DNA from: an uncultured Sphingobacteriaceae bacterium
Lineage (GTDB): Bacteria; Bacteroidota; Bacteroidia; Sphingobacteriales; Sphingobacteriaceae
Direction: 5' to 3'
DNA: 5,022 bases
Assembly (NCBI GenBank): GCA_937875035.1
Contig: CALNCF010000383.1
Span: forward strand, 1 to 5,022
In this document: one piece after another, positions 1-5,022 of the stretch
Position numbering within the stretch: the first letter of the stretch is position 1
Layout of the letters: each line of letters starts with the position of its first letter
Position numbers and translations under genes: made by a program
Notes under the pieces: model-generated
The model's input: only the letters and a program-made list of their open reading frames with translations
The model's database searches: none
What the model was told of the DNA's origin: nothing

Positions 1-934
1 GCAGCCACCCGGTCCTTGCTCTTCTGCAGATCATCCTCCAGGGTCTTGATCGAATTCATTCCGTTCACATCCTGCTCACCCTTAATGATACGCACCGCTT
101 CATCATACGGAAGACGCGGGAACACCTTGGTAATGTTCTCCAGCACCGTAGTATCACGGCCGATCACTTCCAGCTCTACCCGGCAGTTCTTCAGCACATC
201 GCCCACGACCGACCGCAGGAAATCCTCGATCAGGTCCATGTTCATATCAAGATCATAAAAAGCCATCTCCGGCTCGATCATCCAGAATTCCGAAAGGTGA
301 CGACGCGTTTTCGATTTTTCCGCGCGGAATGTAGGGCCGAATGTATCTTACCCATGGCCATCGCCATGGCTTCACCGTACAGCTGTCCTGACTGCGACAG
401 GTAAGCCGGTGTATCATAAAATTCAGATTCGAACAGGTTGCTTGTTCCTTCGCAGGCATTGCCGGTAAAGATCGGCGCGTCCATCTGCACAAAATCGCGT
501 TCCTGGAAGAACTTATGGATCGAGAAGATGATCTGGTTACGGATCTTCATAATTGCCCACTGCCGGCGCGAACGCAGCCACAGGTGACGGTGATCCATCA
601 GGAATTCGATGCCATGCGCCTTGTTCGATACCGGGTATTCTTCAGCCACCTGGTATATTTCCAGCTCCGTTACCTGTAATTCATAGCCCCCGGTCTGGCG
701 CTCGTCTTTCACGATCTTACCGGTAATGGCTACCGAGCTTTCCTGGGTCAGCTTATCCGCATTATTAAAAACAGTTTCATTAACATTCTCCTGCGAAACT
801 ACACACTGGCACAAGCCAGTACCATCCCTCAAAATAATAAATACCAGACCCTTGCCGGTACGTTTGTTCGAAACCCAACCCTTCAGGGTTACCGTTTGTC
901 CTTCGAACTTGCTTAGTTCTTTGATGTACACCAT
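1..934 (-). pseudogene. asnS: Asparaginyl-tRNA synthetase, frameshifted and cut by the window edge
   Basis: Class II synthetase that joins asparagine to tRNA-Asn in the cytoplasm. Start is the ATG at 934-932; the leader has no clear Shine-Dalgarno. Frame one gives 218 residues: an N-terminal OB-fold anticodon-binding domain (about 13-100, with VTLKGWVSNKR), then FLMDHRHLWLRSRRQ (111-125), motif 1 ending at P154, and SQSGQLYGEA (180-189). After GKI (195-197) the protein becomes nonsense and stops at TGA 280-278. The right protein resumes in another frame from 341: FGPTFRAEKSKTRRHL followed by SEFWMIEPEMAF, which is class II motif 2, and this frame stays open to position 1. About 310 residues are visible; motif 3 (GFGLGLER in relatives) lies beyond the left edge. 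From memory it resembles the Bacillus-type AsnRS of about 430 residues. Identity is very sure; whether the gene is truly broken or the sequence is wrong cannot be decided here. Confidence 0.93.
342..347 (-). other. Frameshift site in asnS (net -4 or +2)
   Basis: On the minus strand the codons read GGT AAG ATA, then CA, then TTC GGC CCT. The family has two residues between the I of GKI and the F of FGPTFR, so six bases are expected and two are present: four are missing. If the parent was AAG ATA CAT ACA TTC (K-I-H-T-F), it held a tandem ATAC ATAC, and loss of one unit gives exactly what is seen. The downstream frame has a stop (TAA) at 350-348, so the shift must lie below that point. No slippery heptamer for programmed -1 shifting is visible. 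The break is read directly; the repeat-slippage origin is inference. Confidence 0.85.
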
Positions 935-975
935 GTTAATGAAAAGTTAATGCCTTATGTATAACTACTGAAGTG

Positions 976-983
976 CAAAAATA
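976..983 (-). promoter_or_regulatory. Candidate Bacteroidota -7 promoter element for asnS
   Basis: Read on the minus strand, TATTTTTG matches the Bacteroidota -7 consensus TAnnTTTG exactly. It lies 41 bases upstream of the asnS ATG, which would leave a leader of about 30-35 bases. No good TTG or TTTG -33 element is seen at the usual distance upstream, and the spacer is AT-rich, so a chance match is possible. Confidence 0.35.
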
Positions 984-1005
984 TAGTATTTTTCCATTTT
1001 TGTTG

Positions 1006-1013
1006 TATTTTCG
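1006..1013 (+). promoter_or_regulatory. Weak candidate -7 promoter element for rpoN
   Basis: TATTTTCG differs from TAnnTTTG at one position and lies 17 bases before the rpoN ATG, giving a very short leader. An alternative one-mismatch match, CATTTTTG, is at 995-1002. Neither has a clear -33 partner. A GGAG at 1013-1016 is about 14 bases from the ATG, too far for a normal ribosome binding site. No -24/-12 (TGGCAC/TTGC) sigma-54 site was seen in this spacer, so autoregulation by RpoN is not supported here. Confidence 0.2.
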
Positions 1014-1030
1014 GAGCTAACAACTACGGA

Positions 1031-2500
1031 ATGCTAAAGCAGAGTTTACAGCAAAAACTTTTACAGAAATTATCTCCTCAGCAGATTCAGTTTATCAAAC
1101 TGTTGCAGATACCTACTGTGATGCTTGATTCCCGGATTAAGGAAGAGCTGGAAGAGAATCCCGCCCTCGAAGACGGAAGCCTGACCGGCGCTGAAGAAGT
1201 TCCCGAGTACTCCCTCGAAGACGACGATCATTACGAGCGCGAATCCGAAAAGACCGAAGAAAAAGACGAATTCAATATCGACGATTATTTACAGGATGAT
1301 GACCAGGATGATGGTTACCGTACCATGGTAGATAATGATTCAGACGATGACGATAAGAAGGAAATGCCCATGGCTATTTCCTCCACCTTCCACGAGAACC
1401 TGCTGTTGCAGCTGAGCCTGTGTGTGCTCGGCGATCACGAGTTCCTCGTAGCCCAGCAGATCATCGGCAGCCTCGACGACGACGGTTACCTGCGTCGCCC
1501 GATAAACGCGCTGGTCGACGACCTGGCCTTTTCACAGAACATCTTCACGAACGAAGAAGAAGTGGAGAGCCTCTTAATGGTGATCCAGGAGTTCGATCCT
1601 GCCGGTATCGGCGCACGGAATCTCCAGGAATGCCTGCTGCTCCAGCTGAAACGTAAAGAGTCGAAGTCGGAGAGCATTACCGCAGCCATTAACATTGTAG
1701 AGAACCACCTCGAAGAGTTTACCCGTAAGCATTACGATAAGCTGGAGCGCTCGCTTGGTATCAGCTCGGCCGGGCTCAAAGAAGCGATTGCCGAGATACT
1801 CAAGCTCAACCCAAAACCGGGTAACTCCTTTGCCGACAACTCCAAGCAAATGCAGGTGATCCCGGATTTTATCATCACCAAGAATGATAAGACCCTGACG
1901 CTTACCCTGAACTCGAAAAACGCGCCTGAGCTGAAGATCAGCCGCTCGTACCAGGAGATGTTCCAGACCTACGACAAATCGGTTCAGAAAGATAAAAAGC
2001 TGAAAGAAGCGGTACAGTTCGTTAAGCAAAAGCTCGACGCCGCCAAATGGTTCATTGATGCCATCAAGCAGCGTCAGCAAACGCTTATCAAGACGATGAA
2101 TGCCATTATGCAGTTCCAGTACGACTTCTTCCTCGACGGAGATGAACGAAAGCTGCGCCCGATGATCCTGAAAGACATTGCTGATACCGTAGGCATGGAT
2201 ATCTCCACCGTATCGCGGGTGGCCAACAGCAAATATGTACAGACCGAGTTCGGAACCTTCCTCCTGAAGTCGTTCTTCTCTGAAGGGATCCAGACAGAAA
2301 GCGGAGAAGAGGTATCGAACCGCGAAGTGAAGAAGATCCTCGAAGAGTGTATCTCCACGGAAGACAAACGCAGGCCCCTGGCCGACGAAAAGCTGGCCGA
2401 CATCCTGAAAGAAAAAGGCTATAACATTGCGCGCCGTACCATCGCCAAATACCGTGAGCAGCTCAATATCCCGGTGGCCCGTTTACGTAAGGAGCTGTAG
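1031..2500 (+). CDS. rpoN: RNA polymerase sigma-54 factor RpoN
   Basis: Sigma-54 binds core RNA polymerase and recognises -24/-12 promoters; open-complex formation needs an AAA+ enhancer-binding activator. The 489-residue protein is complete, close to the family's usual length. Residues 1-49 are the Gln/Leu-rich region I that meets activators (KLSPQQIQFIKLLQIPT, then LEENPALE). Residues 55-111 are a strongly acidic region II. Residues 118-345 form the core-binding domain (GSLDDDGYL at 146-154, FDPAGIGARNLQECL at 188-202, LNPKPG at 259-264, DAAKWFIDAI at 336-345). A helix-turn-helix for -12 recognition lies near 378-400 (LKDIADTVGMDISTVSRV). The RpoN box that reads the -24 element is ARRTIAKYRE (467-476), with Ile where ARRTVAKYRE has Val. 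The start is chosen because region I begins at once after the ATG. It is divergent from asnS and convergent with the hpt gene. No activator gene is in the window, so its regulon cannot be told. Confidence 0.97.
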   Translation: MLKQSLQQKLLQKLSPQQIQFIKLLQIPTVMLDSRIKEELEENPALEDGSLTGAEEVPEYSLEDDDHYERESEKTEEKDEFNIDDYLQDDDQDDGYRTMVDNDSDDDDKKEMPMAISSTFHENLLLQLSLCVLGDHEFLVAQQIIGSLDDDGYLRRPINALVDDLAFSQNIFTNEEEVESLLMVIQEFDPAGIGARNLQECLLLQLKRKESKSESITAAINIVENHLEEFTRKHYDKLERSLGISSAGLKEAIAEILKLNPKPGNSFADNSKQMQVIPDFIITKNDKTLTLTLNSKNAPELKISRSYQEMFQTYDKSVQKDKKLKEAVQFVKQKLDAAKWFIDAIKQRQQTLIKTMNAIMQFQYDFFLDGDERKLRPMILKDIADTVGMDISTVSRVANSKYVQTEFGTFLLKSFFSEGIQTESGEEVSNREVKKILEECISTEDKRRPLADEKLADILKEKGYNIARRTIAKYREQLNIPVARLRKEL

Positions 2501-2528
2501 AAAATCAGGAAAGGAGAGAAGCGGAATT

Positions 2529-2879
2529 TTACAATCCCTTGTCAAGCAGCGTCCGGATATCGGTAAACACATGATCCAGTTGCGAACGAATGGCAGCTAT
2601 GGCCTCCGGAACCTGGTCCAGGTTCGTTAAACTACGGCATTGCTGCTCCAGGCTGAACAGGTTCTCACCCAGCTTTTTCAGGCCCAGCGTACGTACGCCC
2701 GACTTCATTTTGTGAGCTGTTTTGTACACACCCTCCCAATCACTATTTTGCATGTAATTATGCAGCATATCCAGGTCTGCCGGTGTCTGCTCCAGAAACA
2801 TGCTCAGCAAAGCCGTAGCTGTTTCTTTATCATGGTCGACCAGCGAAAGAACAGGATTAATATCAAAGGGGGTATGCAT
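2529..2879 (-). CDS. Stand-alone Hpt (histidine phosphotransfer) domain protein
   Basis: A 116-residue, predicted cytoplasmic four-helix-bundle protein with no signal peptide or membrane segment. The motif AHKMKSGVRTLGL puts the likely phospho-accepting histidine at residue 56 (codon 2714-2712), followed by the basic K59 and a small residue, as in Hpt domains. Before it, FLEQTPADLDMLHNYMQNSDWEGVYKTAHK is the usual helix-loop-helix leading to the histidine (residues 28-57). Such proteins carry phosphate between receiver domains in multistep phosphorelays, typically from a hybrid kinase to a response regulator. There is no kinase or receiver in the window, so the partners are unknown. The gene converges on rpoN with 28 bases between stops and no visible hairpin terminator there. 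The ATG at 2879 is 33 bases from the divergent csaA start. Confidence 0.88.
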   Translation of the reverse strand: MHTPFDINPVLSLVDHDKETATALLSMFLEQTPADLDMLHNYMQNSDWEGVYKTAHKMKSGVRTLGLKKLGENLFSLEQQCRSLTNLDQVPEAIAAIRSQLDHVFTDIRTLLDKGL

Positions 2880-2912
2880 CCGGAAATAATTTAGAAAGAT
2901 AAAATTACGAAT
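2880..2912. promoter_or_regulatory. Short divergent spacer between hpt and csaA
   Basis: These 33 AT-rich bases must hold, or overlap, the start signals of both genes. On the plus strand TAATTTAG (2887-2894) is one mismatch from TAnnTTTG; on the minus strand TAATTTTA (2900-2907) is also one mismatch away. Their -33 elements would fall inside the opposite coding regions. Neither start has a Shine-Dalgarno sequence. Site calls are weak; only the geometry is certain. Confidence 0.25.
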
Positions 2913-3248
2913 ATGAATGAGATAGAATGGAAAGATTTTGAAAAAATCGACATGCGCATAGGTACTATTGTTGTTGCAGAAGATTTTCCCGAAGTACGGA
3001 ATCCTGCCTATAAGCTGCAGGTCGATTTCGGAGAGCTCGGCATCCGCAAGTCCAGCGCGCAGATCACCGCTTTATATACAAAGGAAGAGCTGGTGGGCAG
3101 GCAGGTTATCGCTATTGTCAACTTCAAGCCCAAGCAGATCGCCAACTTCATGTCCGAATGTCTTGTGATGGGGGTCTACGGCGCTGCCAAGGAAGTGATC
3201 CTGCTTCAACCCGAACGGGCCGTACCCAACGGGTCCAAAATTGGCTGA
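2913..3248 (+). CDS. csaA: CsaA-like tRNA-binding-domain protein
   Basis: A 111-residue protein made of one tRNA-binding OB-fold of the CsaA/Trbp111/EMAP-II kind. Family features seen: DMRIG at 13-17 opening the fold, IRKSSAQIT at 44-52, VIAIVNFKPKQIANF at 65-79, SECLVMG at 81-87 and the C-terminal PNGSKIG at 105-111. The length matches Bacillus subtilis CsaA (about 110 residues), to which it is similar from start to end by memory. B. subtilis CsaA is a cytoplasmic homodimer described as an export-related chaperone that binds SecA and preproteins; the fold also suggests RNA binding, and the role in this phylum is not settled. The ATG at 2913 is chosen because the conserved domain starts within ten residues. 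No Shine-Dalgarno is visible. The gene is alone on its strand, with a hairpin terminator about 30 bases after the stop. Confidence 0.93.
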   Translation: MNEIEWKDFEKIDMRIGTIVVAEDFPEVRNPAYKLQVDFGELGIRKSSAQITALYTKEELVGRQVIAIVNFKPKQIANFMSECLVMGVYGAAKEVILLQPERAVPNGSKIG

Positions 3249-3274
3249 TGAATTCTCCTGCTATACAGCGGCTG

Positions 3275-3310
3275 AAAAAAAGAGGGCCGTGTGCACGACC
3301 CTCTTTTAAA
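3275..3310. terminator. Bidirectional Rho-independent terminator
   Basis: AAAAGAGGG (3278-3286) pairs perfectly with CCCTCTTTT (3299-3307). Inside it CGTG (3288-3291) can pair in part with CACG (3294-3297), extending the stem after one C/A mismatch. It lies between the convergent csaA and M28 peptidase genes, 29 bases after the csaA stop and 22 bases after the peptidase stop. Read on the minus strand the hairpin ends in seven Ts; on the plus strand it ends in four Ts. It should therefore serve both genes, and more strongly the peptidase operon. Confidence 0.85.
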
Positions 3311-3329
3311 TCTCTGTAAAGGTACCTGG

Positions 3330-4571
3330 TTAGAACGTAGCCGGCAGGCTGAGCACCTGCTCACCGCGTTTTACTTTCAGCACTACAGGCTCTCCTTTTT
3401 TATAGGCGGCTAAGCCCTTCATATAATCCTGTATGTTCTTCACCTCCAGCTGATCCATGGCGAGGATAATGTCGCCGGCCTGTAACCCTGCTTTCTGTGC
3501 AGGCTTGCCCTCGCTCACCCCGTCGATACGCAAACCCTCACCCTCGTACGAGTAATCAGGGATCACACCCAGGGTCACCTTAAAGGCTACTCCGTTCGAC
3601 GAGCTTTGATTCCGTGTAGCCGTAAAGCTTTGCTTAGGCTCCTTGTTCAGCTCGTCCGTAACCCGGATAATATAATCCAGCACATCCGCCACACCTGCAT
3701 AATTGATCTTGTCGGCATCGTCGCTTGGCTTATGGTAATCCATATGCGTACCCGTGAAGAAGTGCATCACCGGGATATTCTTCAGGTAAAACGAAGAATG
3801 ATCTGATGGGCCCATACCCGAAGAATCCGTTTTAACCGACAGCTTGCTGCCATGGGTTCTCAGTATAGCCGGTTCGATAGAGGGGCTGGTTCCTGTTCCG
3901 AACACCGTAACCTTACGGGTCGAATCGTTCAGCCTCCCGATCATATCCATATTGATCATGTAATTGATCTTCTCCAGCGACAGGGTAGGGTTATTTGTGA
4001 AGAATTTAGAGCCTAACAGGCCTTCTTCTTCCGCAGAAAATCCGATGAATAAAAAGTTATAAGGTTCCTTTACCTGGTTCCTGGTATAATACCTCGCCAG
4101 CTCCAGCATGCCGGCCGTTCCCGACGCGTTATCGTCGGCACCGTTATGGATCTGGTTGGCAGGGTTGGCATCCAGCGAATTGCCCCCGTGCCCCATGCCT
4201 AAATGGTCGTAATGCGCGCCGATCACCACGGTGTATTCAGCCCCGTTATCCAGGAAGCCGATCACGTTACGGCCCTTTCCGGTGATCATATCTTTCTCGT
4301 CACTGCTGTGCGGGTTCGCGCTGTATTTATATGGGAATTCCTGGAAATAACCTGCCGTACCCATCGGTTTCAGCTTCAGCTTTCCAAATTCCTTGGCAAT
4401 ATAGTTTCCCGCCTTGATCTCTCCCTGTGTACCCGGGAAACGACCTTCAAGCGCGTCGCTGCTTAAATAAACAATATCTTTTTTCAGGTTGGATACCTTC
4501 GTCTGCGCAAAAGCAAGCTGCATTCCCAACAGGCAAACGGAAGTAAGAATAAGTCTTTTCATAATGATCAT
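3330..4571 (-). CDS. Secreted M28 family zinc metallopeptidase with C-terminal PDZ domain
   Basis: A 413-residue exported aminopeptidase-type enzyme that should cleave peptides in the periplasm or outside. Counting from the ATG at 4571, a signal peptide covers 1-22 (MKRLILTSVCLLGMQLAFA, likely cut before Q23; no lipobox). The ATG at 4562 (residue 4) gives the more typical signal-peptide start and may be the real one. The M28 domain covers about 25-308 with the full di-zinc set: H120 in GAHYDH, bridging D146 in NGADDNASG, general base E181 and ligand E182 in FSAEEEGLLGS, D209 in NMDMIGR and H280 in DYHKPSDD. A PDZ domain covers about 332-413 (PAQKAGLQAGDIILAMD at 357-373) and probably binds a substrate tail or a partner. 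No protease-associated (PA) insertion is seen. It follows the PD40 gene by 23 bases, so the two are probably co-transcribed, and it ends at the hairpin terminator. Exact substrate unknown. Confidence 0.94.
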   Translation of the reverse strand: MIIMKRLILTSVCLLGMQLAFAQTKVSNLKKDIVYLSSDALEGRFPGTQGEIKAGNYIAKEFGKLKLKPMGTAGYFQEFPYKYSANPHSSDEKDMITGKGRNVIGFLDNGAEYTVVIGAHYDHLGMGHGGNSLDANPANQIHNGADDNASGTAGMLELARYYTRNQVKEPYNFLFIGFSAEEEGLLGSKFFTNNPTLSLEKINYMINMDMIGRLNDSTRKVTVFGTGTSPSIEPAILRTHGSKLSVKTDSSGMGPSDHSSFYLKNIPVMHFFTGTHMDYHKPSDDADKINYAGVADVLDYIIRVTDELNKEPKQSFTATRNQSSSNGVAFKVTLGVIPDYSYEGEGLRIDGVSEGKPAQKAGLQAGDIILAMDQLEVKNIQDYMKGLAAYKKGEPVVLKVKRGEQVLSLPATF

Positions 4572-4594
4572 ATATAAATGTATAAGCCCTTAAA

Positions 4595-5022
4595 TTAGTC
4601 CTCCCAGTCGGCAATGAACAGGTTGGTATCGCGTGTGCCGCCGTTGTTCCGGTTCGACGAAAAGATCAGCTTTTTTCCGTCAGGCGAGAACATCGGGAAG
4701 GCGTTGAAAATGCTTTGGCTGGTAATGCGCTCTAACCCCGATCCGTCTAAATTGATCATATACAATTGGAAGTCGTAGCCTCTTTCTGAATGGTGGTTGG
4801 AAGAGAAGATGATCTTCTGGGAAGAAGGGTGGAAGAAAGGCGCCCAGTTAGCCTTGCCTAAATGAGTGATCTGCTTCAGGTCTGAACCGTCTACGTTACA
4901 GGTATAGATCTCCATATTGGTCGGAGCCACTAAGCCCTGGGCCAGCAGCTCTTTATATTCCTTAATGTCTTCTGGGGTAGTAGGCCTGGATGCGCGGAAC
5001 ACCAGCTTGGTTCCGTCCGGCG
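4595..5022 (-). CDS. PD40/TolB-like beta-propeller protein, C-terminal part
   Basis: The last 141 residues of a larger protein whose 5' end lies beyond the right edge; the frame is open to position 5022, and the GTG at 5002-5000 is an internal Val, not a start. Three PD40 (WD40-like) blade motifs are visible: PDGTKLVFRAS at the edge, a decayed copy HPSSQKIIFSSN, and SPDGKKLIFSSNRN near the C-terminus. Between them are strands of the type EIYTCNVDGSDLKQIT and QLYMINLDGSGLERIT, and the protein ends in LFIADWED. About 24 polar residues (4916-4987) sit between the first motif and its next strand, probably a helical insert. Relatives are exported and act as binding scaffolds in the periplasm or outer membrane; no enzymatic residues are visible. 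It lies 23 bases upstream of the M28 peptidase gene on the same strand, suggesting an operon. True TolB is unlikely, since the Tol-Pal genes are not adjacent, though the left part is unseen. Confidence 0.85.
   Translation of the reverse strand, partial: PDGTKLVFRASRPTTPEDIKEYKELLAQGLVAPTNMEIYTCNVDGSDLKQITHLGKANWAPFFHPSSQKIIFSSNHHSERGYDFQLYMINLDGSGLERITSQSIFNAFPMFSPDGKKLIFSSNRNNGGTRDTNLFIADWED

Noticed and set aside
16..258. Plus-strand open frame opposite asnS (80 codons).
   Set aside because: It is antisense to the restored AsnRS frame, is Ser/Arg/Thr-rich and has no start signals.
278..281. ATGA overlap in asnS: the early TGA stop of frame one overlaps an ATG in the correct downstream frame, suggesting a split AsnRS made by coupled translation.
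   Set aside because: The stretch 341-282 that encodes most of motif 2 (FGPTFRAE and on to the start of EFWM) would be lost from both halves, so neither could be active. The overlap is better seen as chance after a frameshift.
253..492. Third minus-strand frame across the asnS break, possibly a separate small gene.
   Set aside because: It overlaps motif-bearing AsnRS sequence on both sides of the break and has no resemblance to a known protein.
1574..2080. Long open frame on the minus strand inside rpoN (168 codons).
   Set aside because: It is fully antisense to clearly conserved sigma-54 coding sequence and has no recognisable domain; codon bias of the sense gene explains it.
2074..2403. 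Another minus-strand open frame within rpoN (109 codons).
   Set aside because: It overlaps the helix-turn-helix region of rpoN and shows low-complexity Ser/Arg-rich sequence typical of a shadow frame.
2501..2528. Possible terminator between the convergent rpoN and hpt genes.
   Set aside because: The 28 purine-rich bases contain no inverted repeat or T-tract; termination must be Rho-dependent or occur inside the opposite gene.
4141..4166. TGGCA-rich stretch in the peptidase gene resembling a sigma-54 -24/-12 promoter.
   Set aside because: The spacing and the -12 TTGC half do not fit, and it lies inside a conserved coding region.

Overview
This 5 kb window looks like ordinary chromosomal DNA from a member of the Bacteroidota, most likely of the Chitinophagales/Sphingobacteriales kind. 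The reasons are family-level resemblances recognised by eye: a sigma-54 with a long acidic region II, divergent from an asparaginyl-tRNA synthetase of the Bacillus-like type, a stand-alone Hpt protein, a secreted M28 peptidase with a C-terminal PDZ domain, a PD40/TolB-like propeller protein, AT-rich leaders with almost no Shine-Dalgarno sequence, and a TAnnTTTG-type -7 element. No database search could be run. The window is gene-dense: no gap between genes reaches 100 bases.

Layout. Positions 1-934 (minus) hold the first part of asnS, which runs off the left edge. Its reading frame is broken near 342-346 in a way that fits loss of one 4-base unit. A 96-base AT-rich spacer (935-1030) separates it from the divergent rpoN (1031-2500, plus), a complete sigma-54 factor. 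Convergent to rpoN, 28 bases away, is a small histidine phosphotransfer (Hpt) protein (2529-2879, minus). Only 33 bases separate its start from that of the divergent csaA (2913-3248, plus), which encodes a small tRNA-binding-fold protein. A strong bidirectional hairpin terminator (about 3275-3310) closes csaA from one side and the M28 peptidase gene (3330-4571, minus) from the other. Upstream of the peptidase, 23 bases away on the same strand, is the 3' end of a PD40 beta-propeller gene (4595 to the right edge), probably in the same operon.

How the genes fit together. AsnRS charges tRNA-Asn. RpoN directs transcription that depends on enhancer-binding activators. Hpt would pass phosphate in a multistep phosphorelay whose kinase and receivers are not in the window. 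CsaA is a small RNA- or protein-binding factor. The propeller protein and the exported zinc peptidase plausibly act together outside the cytoplasm. These are mostly single-gene housekeeping units, not a specialised system.

I found no mobile element, CRISPR array, RNA gene or new defence or biosynthetic system. The observation most worth checking is the frameshift in asnS, an essential gene: either a sequence or assembly error, or a truly broken copy that implies another AsnRS or an Asp-tRNA(Asn) amidation route elsewhere in the genome.
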